The notes: a model not told the origin generated them from the letters alone. Positions 35,557 through 48,001 are shown, counted from the first letter of the stretch. The stretch is DNA of 48,280 nucleotides from Nocardia transvalensis NBRC 15921 (GCF_000308875.1 NZ_BAGL01000016.1:1-48280), one strand, 5' to 3'. A program made the numbers and translations.

Positions 35557-35859
35557 GTGGCGAGCGTGAACATCAAGCCGCTCGAGGACAAGATCCTCGT
35601 CCAGGCCAACGAGGCCGAGACGACGACCGCCTCCGGCCTGGTCATCCCCGACACGGCGAAGGAAAAGCCCCAGGAGGGCACCGTCGTCGCCGTCGGCCCC
35701 GGCCGCTGGGACGAGGACGGCGAGAAGCGCATTCCGCTGGACGTCAAGGAAGGCGACGTCGTCATCTACTCGAAGTACGGCGGCACCGAGATCAAGTACG
35801 ACGGTGCGGAGTACCTGATCCTGTCGGCGCGCGACCTGCTGGCCGTCGTCAACAAGTGA
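35557..35859 (+). CDS. groES: Co-chaperonin GroES
   Basis: A 100-aa 10-kDa chaperonin lid protein. [47 protein letters not shown] contains the mobile loop that contacts GroEL, and [25 protein letters not shown] is the conserved C-terminal strand region. GTG 35557 has AGTGGAGGG upstream; the frame runs to 35500 but the upstream part is not conserved. It forms an operon with groEL1 but is separated from it by a terminator-like hairpin. Confidence 0.96.
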   Translation: MASVNIKPLEDKILVQANEAETTTASGLVIPDTAKEKPQEGTVVAVGPGRWDEDGEKRIPLDVKEGDVVIYSKYGGTEIKYDGAEYLILSARDLLAVVNK

Positions 35860-35911
35860 CCGCGCACCGCGCGGTCATCCCGGCGCAGGCCGGGATCGAG
35901 TCGTAACGACG

Positions 35912-37594
<1,683 letters not shown>

Positions 37595-37601
37595 AATGTC
37601 T

Positions 37602-37620
37602 GCGCCGCCTTCGGCGGCGC
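37602..37620 (+). terminator. Hairpin after groEL
   Basis: GCGCCGCC and GGCGGCGC enclose a TTC loop eight bases after the groEL stop. A strong GC stem without a T run, as is usual for actinobacterial terminators. Confidence 0.65.
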
Positions 37621-37622
37621 GT

Positions 37623-37712
37623 GTTCGCGGCCTCTGAGGCCCGCCGTTCGGCGGTCGAGACTCGCGCTTCGCGCATGCGCTTCGACCACCGAACGACGGG
37701 CCGGCCGCGAAC
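37623..37712. repeat. Long imperfect palindrome between groEL and anti-sigma gene
   Basis: Outer arms 37623-37632 and 37703-37712 are perfect; inner arms 37638-37658 and 37682-37702 pair with two mismatches. The mismatches become G-U pairs only in the minus-strand RNA, so it probably serves as the terminator of the sigK-rskA transcript. Confidence 0.6.
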
Positions 37713-37828
37713 GGTCGCTCGTAAGGCTCGCTCCGTGTGGGTCGATGGAGTGGTCGTGGCAAGGGAATGGCAACGGGCCGTTTCACATTCCTTCGAATGT
37801 GGAGCGGCTCGTTTGTCGTTTCGGGGGA

Positions 37829-38098
37829 TCAGTGGGGCTGGTGGCGGGCACCGGCCGCGGGGGCCTGGTCGTCGGCGATGGCGGCCAGGAGGCGGTCGCG
37901 GAGAGAGGCGGGAGGCTGCTCGGCCGGCGCCGAGGCGAACACGGTGAGGGCTTCCCTGGTCGATTGCACTTCCCTGGTGAAGTCCGCGCGCAGTGTCTCG
38001 TCACCCGAATCGAGTAGCTCTCGCACCGCGCGCTGGTCTTCGTCGCCGATCGATCCGAGCGCGACCGCGTGCGCGAGATCGATCTGGCTGTCGTTCAT
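37829..38098 (-). CDS. Short RskA-like anti-sigma factor (membrane part missing)
   Basis: The 89 residues correspond to the N-terminal anti-sigma domain of RskA-type proteins (DLAHAVALGSIGDEDQRAVRELLDSGDETLRADFTREVQSTREALTVFA, then PPASLRDRLLAAIADD). Full-length RskA proteins have about 230 residues, including a membrane helix and a periplasmic sensor domain; here the protein stops after DDQAPAAGARHQPH, and no membrane helix is seen in any frame downstream. It is coupled to sigK (one base apart). Either this lineage has a soluble short anti-sigma factor or the gene was truncated by deletion. The cysteines and signal-linked proteolysis expected for full-length RskA would be absent. Confidence 0.7.
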   Translation of the reverse strand: MNDSQIDLAHAVALGSIGDEDQRAVRELLDSGDETLRADFTREVQSTREALTVFASAPAEQPPASLRDRLLAAIADDQAPAAGARHQPH

Positions 38099-38099
38099 C

Positions 38100-38780
38100 T
38101 CAGGTCACTCCCAAACTCTTCTTCAGTCTTGTCAATCCGTCCCGAATACGGGACTTGACGGTCGGTAACCCCACGCCGAGATACTCCGCCACCTCGGCGT
38201 ACGTCCGTCCGCCGTAGTAGGCCAGCGAGATGGCCTCCCGCTGCGTACTCGTCAGCGTGGACAGACCCGCCAGGACCGCCTGCTGTTCGAGTCTTCGTCC
38301 TACCTCTTCGGTGACTTCGTCGAATTCGTTACCGAGAGAGCTTGCGCCGTAGGCGACTTCGCGCTGGGCGTGGGCCTGCTCGGCGCGGACGCGGTCGACC
38401 GCCCGGCGATGGGCGAGGGTCATCAGCCAGGTGACCGCCGAACCCTTGGCGGAATCGAAGTTGGCTGCGGTACGCCAGATCTGGAGGTAGACCTCCTGAG
38501 TGGTCTCCTCGGCGTAGCCGGGGTCGTGTAGGACACGCAGCACCAAGCCGTAGACCCGGGCGCACGTTCGGTCGTACAGCTCGGCGAAGGCCTGCTGGTC
38601 GGATCCGCCGCAGCGTTCGAGAAGCGCGGCTAGTTCCATGCTTTCGGCTGCGCGCGCCGACACCGCAGAAGTTCCGCCGGGTGTACCCACCCGCTCGTCC
38701 CGGATAGCTTGCTGGAACGAGTCGCCCTCTGCGGCCGACGGCCGCGTTGTCACAACGCTCCATTCTGTGTCATCGGCCAC
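38100..38780 (-). CDS. sigK: ECF sigma factor SigK
   Basis: An ECF sigma factor with region 2 (FAELYDRTCARVYGLVLRVLHDPGYAEETTQEVYLQIWRTAANFDSAKGSAVTWLMTLAHRRAVDRVRAEQA) and region 4 (STLTSTQREAISLAYYGGRTYAEVAEYLGVGLPTVKSRIRDGLTRLKKSLGVT). These motifs match SigK of mycobacteria. The longest start is GTG 38780 (226 aa); homology begins near residue 45, so ATG 38639 or GTG 38663 may be the true start. Its anti-sigma partner lies immediately downstream and is shortened, which may leave SigK more active. Confidence 0.88.
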   Translation of the reverse strand: MADDTEWSVVTTRPSAAEGDSFQQAIRDERVGTPGGTSAVSARAAESMELAALLERCGGSDQQAFAELYDRTCARVYGLVLRVLHDPGYAEETTQEVYLQIWRTAANFDSAKGSAVTWLMTLAHRRAVDRVRAEQAHAQREVAYGASSLGNEFDEVTEEVGRRLEQQAVLAGLSTLTSTQREAISLAYYGGRTYAEVAEYLGVGLPTVKSRIRDGLTRLKKSLGVT

Positions 38781-39123
38781 TACCGTAGCGTGCCGCTATG
38801 ACCTCCTCTCGGGAGGGGGTATCGGCAAAACTCCTGTACCCCAGCGGTTTTCGGACATTGCCCGAAACGCCGGAAAAATTGTGGTCGGACACGCCGCGAC
38901 ACGCCCGGGAACTGCCGACTCTCGCCGCCTCCGACGGTCCCGGCGTGTAGACGGGAACGGCAGGTGGGCAAGGGCTTCTGGCCCTCTCGGCAGGCTCGGC
39001 GGCGGTGGCGGCCGGCCTGCGCGCCTGTCTCGGTATTCACCGGCCGGTAGCTCAGTGGCCGGGTGTTTGCTAGGGATTCGGCGCACCACGGCTTCCGGAT
39101 GGGAGCAATTTCGGGGTGTCCGC
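38781..39123. other. 343-base intergenic region between whiB3 and sigK
   Basis: No gene is supported. It contains a TAGCTCAGTGG string near 39050 that looks superficially like a tRNA D-arm, but no matching T-arm or acceptor stem is found. It presumably holds the sigK promoter. Confidence 0.5.
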
Positions 39124-39417
39124 TCAGACCGGCATGCGACGGCGATTGCGCCGGGCGTGCATCTCGCGCTCGGTCTCCGACATCCCGCCCCAGATGCCGT
39201 ACGGTTCGCTGACCTTCAGGGCGTGGCTGCGGCACTGCATGAGCACCGGGCACGTGCGGCAGATCTCCTTGGCGCGCAGCTCCCGTTGTGCACGGGCGCG
39301 GCCCCGCTCTCCATCGGGATGAAAGAATACGGCGGAGTCCACACCACGGCAGGATCCGCGCATCTGCCAGTCCCAGATGTCGGCGTTCGGACCGGGGAGG
39401 TGGGTGGGCATGGGCAT
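39124..39417 (-). CDS. whiB3: WhiB-family iron-sulfur regulator, WhiB3-like
   Basis: A 97-aa WhiB protein with the four [4Fe-4S] cysteines (GSCRG, then CRTCPVLMQC), the Gly-Trp turn EPYGIWGGMSE and a basic tail RRNRRRMPV for DNA binding. The N-terminus LPGPNADIWDWQMRGSCRG and FFHPDGERGRARAQRELRAKEIC match WhiB3. WhiB3 senses redox state and nitric oxide and, with sigma factors, controls lipid metabolism and other stress genes in mycobacteria. ATG 39417 has AGGAG six bases upstream; the ATG at 39411 is a possible alternative. A long AT-rich leader lies upstream. Confidence 0.93.
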   Translation of the reverse strand: MPMPTHLPGPNADIWDWQMRGSCRGVDSAVFFHPDGERGRARAQRELRAKEICRTCPVLMQCRSHALKVSEPYGIWGGMSETEREMHARRNRRRMPV

Positions 39418-40078
39418 GGTGAACTCCTAGTGTGCGAGCTCGTCGGCATTGTCGAGCGTGCTTGTCAGCAGCGGTCTGTCCGGACCCGCGGCGTGGTCGG
39501 ATGAGACCTTGCCGAGATCGGGCTCGGACCCGTCTCGCCGGAGTCCCGGCGATCGCAGTTCGTGGTCGCCGCAATTTCACACGGCGCCGACGACGGCGAT
39601 GTCGTACGTTAGGACGCGCGGCGAAATCCAGTCAATAGTTTCTCCTGCGACGATTTCAAAGTCGGAGGATCCGAGATTTAACCTTCCTGCTATTTACAAC
39701 GGGGCCTTCTATAGCGATACTGATCGGTTGGCTAGATCAGTGGTTGCCGTATCGTGATCTGTGATATCTCATAAACTCGCAGGTCAACTTGTATTTCAAT
39801 CGGAAAGTGCGGTATCCGACAGGGCCTCGTCATGCCGTGTGGTATGTGACGGGCGACACCGATCGGGTGAATGCGGGCGATACCCAGATGACCGTATCCG
39901 GGCGCCCAGGTTAATTATCCGAAAAGCATACGAATTCCTAACGTACGTGCTGGGCGATAGCCCGTCATGGTTTTACCCGATGGAAACATCTGCGCTGCAT
40001 TCTTCATGCTGAACGGTTGCTCGCCGTCGCATACTCCGGCGGTGCGGGGCCGGGTGGACCACCGGATAAGGTTCGGCG
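39418..40078. other. 661-base AT-rich intergenic region
   Basis: Shared divergent upstream region of whiB3 and the TPR-like gene. The part from about 39600 to 40000 is clearly richer in A and T than the surrounding genome and contains several TA-rich hexamers; short ORFs in it have no convincing composition. It probably holds long regulated promoters or leaders. Confidence 0.55.
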
Positions 40079-41032
40079 GTGGATCAGTACTCCGCGGTGG
40101 CGGACCGGGCCTCGCACCCGCCGCGCGCGATATTCGCCACGGCCGCGTTCGGCGACCGCCCCGGTATCGCCGCTGCCGAATTGCCGGCCGCCCGCGACGC
40201 CGTCGAAGCCTGGCTGCGCGCGATCGTTCTCGGTGGCCAGGGACGTTATGCCGCCGCCCGCGCCGAACTGCGCCGCGCCCGTCGCGATACCCGCGACCCG
40301 GTGCTGCGCTCGCTGGTCACGAGCACCGAGGCGTCGCTGCTGCGCCAGCTCGGATGGCACGCCCGCGCGGCGGTCCTCGACGGCCGCGCCCTGGCGGCGG
40401 TCCTGCCGGACGCCCGCGACGGCGGGGAGATCCGGTCGGCGGCCCATCGCGAGGCGGTTTGCGACGCGTTGACCGGACTTGCCGCGGATGCGCTGGGGAC
40501 CGCTCGCCCCGAACTCTCGGCTCGGCTGCTGGAACGTTGCCAGCTTTTTCTGGGCTCGATTCACTCGGCGCGTGTCAACTCGCCCGGGGACACGCTCGCG
40601 GCCGTACCGGACACCGCCGCCGGCCGGCGCGTCCTGGTGCGCTGGCACTGGGTGTCGGCGGAGACCGCGCTCGCGGCCCCCGGGGCCGGGCTGATCGCCA
40701 GGAGCGCGGCGCAGCATGCCGACACCGCGCTGGAGCTCGCCCAGCGGGGTCCGTCGGTGCGTCATCGCGTCAAGTCCCGTCTACTTCTCGCCGCGGCGGC
40801 AGCGGCCGCCGGAGATTTGGACAAGTCTCGTGTATTCGCCGACCAGGTCTCCTCCCAGAGCCGGGAAAACGGATTGCTGCCGCTGCGGTGGGCCTGCGCG
40901 ATGCTGCGCGCGGGTGTCGCCGAGGGGCCCGCGGCCGCCTGGGCCTCGGCCGAAGCCGCAGCGTGTGCGCAGGACCTGGCCGGTCACGGCGGTGTATTGC
41001 GTTCGGACGTCGGGCTTCTCGGTAGTGGATGA
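40079..41032 (+). CDS. Conserved TPR-like protein (Rv3415c-type)
   Basis: A 317-aa Ala/Arg-rich all-helical protein with repeated helix pairs (LRAIVLGGQGRYAAARAELRRARRDTRDPVLRSLVTSTEASLLRQLGWHARAAVLDG; later AGLIARSAAQHADTALELAQRG, HRVKSRLLLAAAAAAAGDLDKSRVFADQ) that look like TPR units. No enzyme motif is present. It occupies the place of Rv3415c between whiB3 and sigD, so the orthology is inferred from order. The start is GTG 40079 with AAGG upstream. It may modulate the adjacent sigma factor or WhiB3, but this is speculation. Confidence 0.75.
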   Translation: MDQYSAVADRASHPPRAIFATAAFGDRPGIAAAELPAARDAVEAWLRAIVLGGQGRYAAARAELRRARRDTRDPVLRSLVTSTEASLLRQLGWHARAAVLDGRALAAVLPDARDGGEIRSAAHREAVCDALTGLAADALGTARPELSARLLERCQLFLGSIHSARVNSPGDTLAAVPDTAAGRRVLVRWHWVSAETALAAPGAGLIARSAAQHADTALELAQRGPSVRHRVKSRLLLAAAAAAAGDLDKSRVFADQVSSQSRENGLLPLRWACAMLRAGVAEGPAAAWASAEAAACAQDLAGHGGVLRSDVGLLGSG

Positions 41033-41152
41033 TCCCAGGTGTTGCTCGTGCCACGTTGTGAAGCCGCTATTGTTGGAGCCGTTCCGCCGACCGGCGGAAG
41101 CACTGGTCAGCAACCGACCGTGCCACTTGTAACGCCAGGAATATCTCTGACG

Positions 41153-41731
41153 ATGACGCACACGGGCGAGGAGTTGGACGCCGCCGTCGCTGCCGCAGCG
41201 CAGGGCGATCGTTCGGCTTTAGCCCAGGTACTGGAGATCATCCGCCCGTTGGTAGTCCGCTACTGCCGTGCGCGGATCGGTTCCGCGGAGCGTGGGCAGC
41301 TCTCCGCGGACGACGTTGCGCAGGAGGTCTGTCTTGCCGTGATGACCGCCCTGCCGCGTTATCAGGACCAGGGGCGGCCGTTCATGGCCTTCGTGTATGG
41401 AATCGCTTCGCACAAGGTCGCCGACGCCCATCGCAACGCCGCCCGTAACAAGGCGGATGCGATGGCCGAAGTACCAGATGTCATATCCACCGACCAAGGG
41501 CCGGAGCAGCGCGCTCTCGATTCCGAAACCAGCAGGCAGATGAACAGCCTCCTGGCGACGCTTCCCGAGAAGCATCGAGAGATCCTGATCCTGCGTTTGG
41601 TCATGGGTCTGTCAGCAGAAGAAACTGCTGTCGCCGTGGGCAGTACGGCGGGAGCTATACGAGTGGCCCAGCACCGGGCGCTCGCGAAACTGAAGTCACA
41701 AGTGGCGAGGGCAGGTGAAATGTATGGCTAG
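41153..41731 (+). CDS. sigD: ECF sigma factor SigD
   Basis: An ECF sigma factor with region 2 (LEIIRPLVVRYCRARIGSAERGQLSADDVAQEVCLAVMTALPRYQDQGRPFMAFVYGIASHKVADAHRNAARN) and region 4 (LLATLPEKHREILILRLVMGLSAEETAVAVGSTAGAIRVAQHRALAKLKSQV). These match SigD of mycobacteria, active in stationary phase and ribosome stress. ATG 41153 is given, but the residues just upstream (VTPGISLTM) resemble the annotated N-terminus of M. tuberculosis SigD, so GTG 41120 may be the true start. It overlaps rsdA by eight bases. Confidence 0.93.
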   Translation: MTHTGEELDAAVAAAAQGDRSALAQVLEIIRPLVVRYCRARIGSAERGQLSADDVAQEVCLAVMTALPRYQDQGRPFMAFVYGIASHKVADAHRNAARNKADAMAEVPDVISTDQGPEQRALDSETSRQMNSLLATLPEKHREILILRLVMGLSAEETAVAVGSTAGAIRVAQHRALAKLKSQVARAGEMYG

Positions 41732-42881
41732 GGATGGCGAGCGCGGTCGGGGCGACTGGAAGGCGCGGCTTGGATCGCACAACAGCGATCCCTACGCCGA
41801 GGCATCCGGTGATACAGGACCGGTCGACATCGCCGCGGTACGCCGCGACGATGCGCTGATCGATGCGATCGCCGGCGACGGACCCGTAACGACCGACAGC
41901 ACGGAGGAATATCAGCTCGCGACGCTACTCGCGAACTGGCGTGCCGAGATCGTCGACGATCCGCTGCCGGCCGGCCCGGATCTGGATGCTGTTGTCGCGG
42001 CGGTCAATCAGGAAATCGGTGCCAGGCAGACGAGGGTTAACGTCGGGCAGCGAAATCATCTCAGGCTGGTCCGTCCGCTCATGGGCGCGGCCGCCGCACT
42101 GGCCCTGATCTTCGGCGGTATGACGGCGTTCTCGTACAGCGCGCAGCCGGGCGATCCGCTGTGGCGGGTCAAGGAAGTGGTGTTCAGCCAGCAGGCGCAG
42201 ACCACCATCGCCCAGCGCGCGGACGATGATCTGGCCAAGGCCGAGACCCTGCTCCAGCAGAACCGTCCGGAACAGGCGAAGGCACTGCTGGCGAGCGCCG
42301 GCAATACGGCGACCCAGGTCGACGACGGCAAGCGCAAGAATGATCTGGAGGAGCGCTGGAATCAGCTCTGGGCACGGCTGAACTCGGTCGCTCCGGAGAT
42401 CGCGGCCTCACTGACGCCGCCCAGCCCGCCGAAATCGACCGGTCGGCCGCAGGTTCCGAGCACCGGATCGACGGGGACCGAGCAGCCGGCCACCACCGGC
42501 AGCACCAAGCCGACCTTCGATCCGCGCACCCTGGGCACCGCGCCGACCGACGAGCCCGGCACCGGCGGTCCCGGTACGGGAGGCCCCGGTACCAATCCGG
42601 AGACCACCGTGCCGACCAAGCCGACGCTGCCCTCGGAGCCGACCACGGGCGGCAGCAAGCCCACCACGCTCCCGCAGGAACCGCCTACCGCCGAGCCCAC
42701 CGTCGCGCCGACCACCATCGGCTCGACGGGGGCCTCGGTCCCGGTGTTCCCGCCGGGGCGCCCGGCCAGCGAGCCCGCCGAACCTCCGACCGTTCCCAAT
42801 CGCCCGACCGTCCCGTCGCTCGGGACGCCGCCCACCGCCGCCGTGCCGCCGGCCGGATCGCTGCCGGGCGGGATCAAGTAA
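41724..42881 (+). CDS. rsdA: Anti-sigma-D factor RsdA
   Basis: A 385-aa membrane-anchored anti-sigma factor. The cytoplasmic N-terminus has the short SigD-binding segment (VDIAAVRRDDALIDAIAGD and EEYQLATLLANWRAEIVDDPLP), followed by one membrane helix (LVRPLMGAAAALALIFGGMTAFSY, about 115-135), a helical periplasmic part (VKEVVFSQQAQTTIAQ, LAKAETLLQQNRPEQAKALLASAG) and a long Pro/Thr/Ser/Gly-rich extracellular tail. In mycobacteria RsdA is degraded by the Clp protease after regulated cleavage, freeing SigD. ATG 41724 has AGGTG upstream and lies inside sigD. Confidence 0.9.
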   Translation: MARDGERGRGDWKARLGSHNSDPYAEASGDTGPVDIAAVRRDDALIDAIAGDGPVTTDSTEEYQLATLLANWRAEIVDDPLPAGPDLDAVVAAVNQEIGARQTRVNVGQRNHLRLVRPLMGAAAALALIFGGMTAFSYSAQPGDPLWRVKEVVFSQQAQTTIAQRADDDLAKAETLLQQNRPEQAKALLASAGNTATQVDDGKRKNDLEERWNQLWARLNSVAPEIAASLTPPSPPKSTGRPQVPSTGSTGTEQPATTGSTKPTFDPRTLGTAPTDEPGTGGPGTGGPGTNPETTVPTKPTLPSEPTTGGSKPTTLPQEPPTAEPTVAPTTIGSTGASVPVFPPGRPASEPAEPPTVPNRPTVPSLGTPPTAAVPPAGSLPGGIK

Positions 42882-43056
42882 AGGCGAAGACGACAGATCA
42901 CACCGATCGCTGTATGGCGGTCGGCTTTGTTGTCTGCGCGCGGACTCCGATGGTCACGCACGTTTCCGGCTGTCTACCGACGGCCTTTGATTGCTTTCAG
43001 TTGCCCGCGCAGGATCGGCGGTTGCCCACGCATCGAGGTGGGCCGGTGGGATCGGC

Positions 43057-45578
<2,522 letters not shown>

Positions 45579-45601
45579 GTTTCGGACATAGTCTCCACGA
45601 C

Positions 45602-45697
45602 GTTTTTCGGCGCGGCGCGCGTTCAGCGGCCGTTTACGATGCGACAAAGGAGCAAGTAAACGGCCGCTGAACGCGCGCCATCCGGGCGCCGAAAAAC
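45602..45697. repeat. Long palindrome between guaB and guaB3
   Basis: Inner 23-bp perfect arms 45615-45637 and 45656-45678 and outer 12-bp perfect arms 45602-45613 and 45686-45697 surround an 18-base loop containing AAAGGAGCAA. In RNA this would make a very stable hairpin just upstream of guaB3, able to terminate guaB or attenuate guaB3. Confidence 0.8.
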
Positions 45698-45738
45698 CCG
45701 CCGCAGCGAAGCGGAGGCCAAAACTAAGGAGCAACCCA

Positions 45739-46872
45739 GTGCGCGACATGGTCGAGATCGGTATGGGCCGGGCCGCCCGGCGTACCTATGAGCTGGATGA
45801 TGTCGACATCGTTCCGTCGCGCCGGACGCGGTCGTCCAAGCTGGTATCGCTGGCCTGGCAGCTGGATGCCTACCGATTCGACATCCCGCTGGTGGCCCAT
45901 CCCACCGACGCGCTGGTCTCGCCGGAGTTCGCCATCGAGCTGGGCCGCCTCGGCGGGCTGGGCGTGATCAACGGCGAGGGCCTGTGGGCCCGGCACGCGG
46001 ATGTGTCCGCGCGGATCGATCAGTTGCTCGAGGTGGCCGAGAAGGAGGGCACCGAGGCCGCGGTCGCGCTGCTGCAGCAGTTGCACGCTGCCCCGATGCA
46101 GCCCGACCTGCTGGCCGCGGCCGTGGCGCAGGTGCGGGCCGCGGGAGTGACGGTGGCGGTGCGGGTGAGCCCGCAGAACGCCCAGGCCCTGACGCCCGCG
46201 CTGGTCCAGGCCAATATCGACCTGCTGGTCGTGCACGGCACCATCATCTCCGCCGAGCACGTGGGCGACGGCGAGCCGCTGAATCTCAAGACCTTCATCG
46301 CCGATCTCGACGTCCCGGTCGTCGCGGGTGGCGTCAGTGACCACCGCACCGCGCTGCACCTGATGCGCACCGGCGCGGCCGGCGTGATCGTCGGCTACGG
46401 GTCCACCCCGGGCGCCACCACCACCGGCGAGGTGCTGGGTATCGGCGTCCCGCTGGCGACCGCGATCGCCGACGCCGCCGCCGCGCGCCGCGACTACCTC
46501 GACGAGACCGGCGGGCGGTACGTGCACGTCATCGCCGACGGCGACATCGTGTCCTCCGGCCAGCTGGCCAAGGCCATCGCCTGCGGCGCCGACGCGGCCG
46601 TACTCGGCGTGCCGCTCGCGCTGGCGCAGGAGGCGCCCGGCCGCGGCTGGTACTGGCCCTCGGCCGCCGCACACCCGTCGGTCCCGCGCGGCGCCCTGCT
46701 GAAGTTCTCCGACGAGGACGAGCGCCCCACCCTCCAGCAGGTGCTCTACGGCCCCTCGAGCGATCCGTGGGGTTCGGTGAATCTCGTTGGCGGCCTACGC
46801 CGTTCGATGGCCAAGGCAGGCTACAGCGAACTCAAGGAATTCCAACGCGTCGGTCTGACGGTCCGGGCCTGA
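45739..46872 (+). CDS. guaB3: GuaB3-family IMP dehydrogenase-related protein
   Basis: A 377-aa IMPDH/GMP-reductase-type barrel without CBS domains. MVEIGMGRAARRTYELDDVDIVPSRRTR, GVTVAVRVSPQNAQALTPALVQANIDLLVVHGTI, and VAGGVSDHRTALHLMRTGAAGVIVGYGSTPGATTT are GuaB3-specific. The classical catalytic SICTT cysteine loop is absent, so it is not a normal IMPDH; some GuaB3 proteins have been reported to act as GMP reductases. GTG 45739 is chosen because AAGGAG lies seven bases upstream; ATG 45748 is possible. Follows guaB by 160 bases with the long palindrome between. Confidence 0.92.
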   Translation: MRDMVEIGMGRAARRTYELDDVDIVPSRRTRSSKLVSLAWQLDAYRFDIPLVAHPTDALVSPEFAIELGRLGGLGVINGEGLWARHADVSARIDQLLEVAEKEGTEAAVALLQQLHAAPMQPDLLAAAVAQVRAAGVTVAVRVSPQNAQALTPALVQANIDLLVVHGTIISAEHVGDGEPLNLKTFIADLDVPVVAGGVSDHRTALHLMRTGAAGVIVGYGSTPGATTTGEVLGIGVPLATAIADAAAARRDYLDETGGRYVHVIADGDIVSSGQLAKAIACGADAAVLGVPLALAQEAPGRGWYWPSAAAHPSVPRGALLKFSDEDERPTLQQVLYGPSSDPWGSVNLVGGLRRSMAKAGYSELKEFQRVGLTVRA

Positions 46873-46875
46873 GAC

Positions 46876-46960
46876 GATTCCGGCCAAAAGCGCGCCGGAA
46901 AATATGGTTCTGGGCGCGCCCGCGCGTCCGAGAGTTTCCGGCACGCTTTTGGCCGGAATC
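46876..46960. repeat. Palindrome after guaB3 (26-bp arms, one mismatch)
   Basis: Arms 46876-46901 and 46935-46960 carry the same CCGGCCAAAAGC core as the palindrome after glmS. It lies between the convergent guaB3 and hydrolase genes, so it may be a bidirectional terminator; the loop holds a further palindrome, GGGCGCGCCC. Confidence 0.75.
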
Positions 46961-47762
46961 ACCTGGCCCGCGTGACCATCATGTCCCGCAGGAACCCCCG
47001 GATAGCCGCGTTCACCTGGTCCGGGTGGGTCATATTCACCGCCTGGCGGGCGTCTTCGATCTCCAGATAGCGCGAATTCACCAGGGCGCGAGCCATTTCC
47101 GTCGCGTGCGCGCGGGGGAGACCGGCGCGGGTGGGCTGGATGACCAGGGCGGGGCAGGTGATCTCCGGCAGCCGCTCCAGGATCGAATCGCGGCTGAGCA
47201 GGCAGCCGGCGGCCATCTCGGTGGCGTGCGGATCGCGGGCCAGCCAGCGTTCGGTCCACACCGCGCGATGCCACGGGTCCTCGCCGATCAGCCACAGGGC
47301 CAGGTGATCGGCCAGCGTCCGCCGGGCCCCGGGCTCGTTCCACCGGTCGAGGAATCGGCGGGAGGTGTTCAGCTCCTGCCGGGTCGGGCCGTGTGCCTCG
47401 GTGGCGATCAGGATCAGCGCCGCCACCCGCTCGGGGGCCAGCAGCGCGGTCCGCATCGCGCTGAACCCGCCCTGCGAGGTGCCGCCGACCACGGCGCGCT
47501 CGATTCCCAGCTGATCGAGGACGGTCAGGGCGTCGCGCGCGGCGGTCCAATAGGTGAAGGGCAGGCCCTTGTCCCGGGTATGGCCGTGCCCGCGCGCATC
47601 CCACGCGACGATGCGGAACTCCGGGGCGAGTGCGGCAACCTGCGCTGCGAACATCGTTCGGTCCATGAAGAATTCGTGCCCAAGGAGTACCACCGGGCCG
47701 TTGCCGCCACTGTCCTCGTAATGGATCTCGGCATCGATCGCACGGGCGAATGGCACGAGCAC
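46959..47762 (-). CDS. Alpha/beta hydrolase
   Basis: A 267-aa classical alpha/beta hydrolase: oxyanion region VVLLGHEFFMDRTMF, IVAWDARGHGHT, nucleophile Ser in VGGTSQGGFSA, acidic residue and His in the second half (ALVIQPTRAGLPRAHATEMA; NMTHPDQVN, with the likely catalytic His in MTHP). This resembles haloalkane-dehalogenase/peroxidase-like or proline-iminopeptidase-like hydrolases; the substrate is unknown. It occupies the place where mycobacteria have choD, hence a local replacement or insertion. GTG 47762 is the first start; GTG 47756 is equally possible. Confidence 0.82.
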   Translation of the reverse strand: MLVPFARAIDAEIHYEDSGGNGPVVLLGHEFFMDRTMFAAQVAALAPEFRIVAWDARGHGHTRDKGLPFTYWTAARDALTVLDQLGIERAVVGGTSQGGFSAMRTALLAPERVAALILIATEAHGPTRQELNTSRRFLDRWNEPGARRTLADHLALWLIGEDPWHRAVWTERWLARDPHATEMAAGCLLSRDSILERLPEITCPALVIQPTRAGLPRAHATEMARALVNSRYLEIEDARQAVNMTHPDQVNAAIRGFLRDMMVTRAR

Positions 47763-48001
47763 GAGGATAGCTGGATCGGACGAGGCGCCGTGGCGGGTTG
47801 CGCTGTCGGGTCGGTCGTGCTCGGTGAGCCGTACCGGTTGCCGAGGTGCTGCCGGTTCGCCGAGCAGGCACCTTGTGCCGCACCGGGATTCGGCGCGACC
47901 GATATCTTCGGGGCGTGTCGCCAGGGGGCGCGCCGCCCGGAACGTCCCCGACGTGCGAGCGTGCCGCTTCGCCCGGGCACGAGCTGCCCCGACGCGCTCA
48001 C

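Noticed and set aside
39050..39120. Possible tRNA (TAGCTCAGTGG string)
   Set aside because: Only the D-arm-like string is present; no GGTTCGA-type T-loop, anticodon arm or acceptor stem pairs with it.
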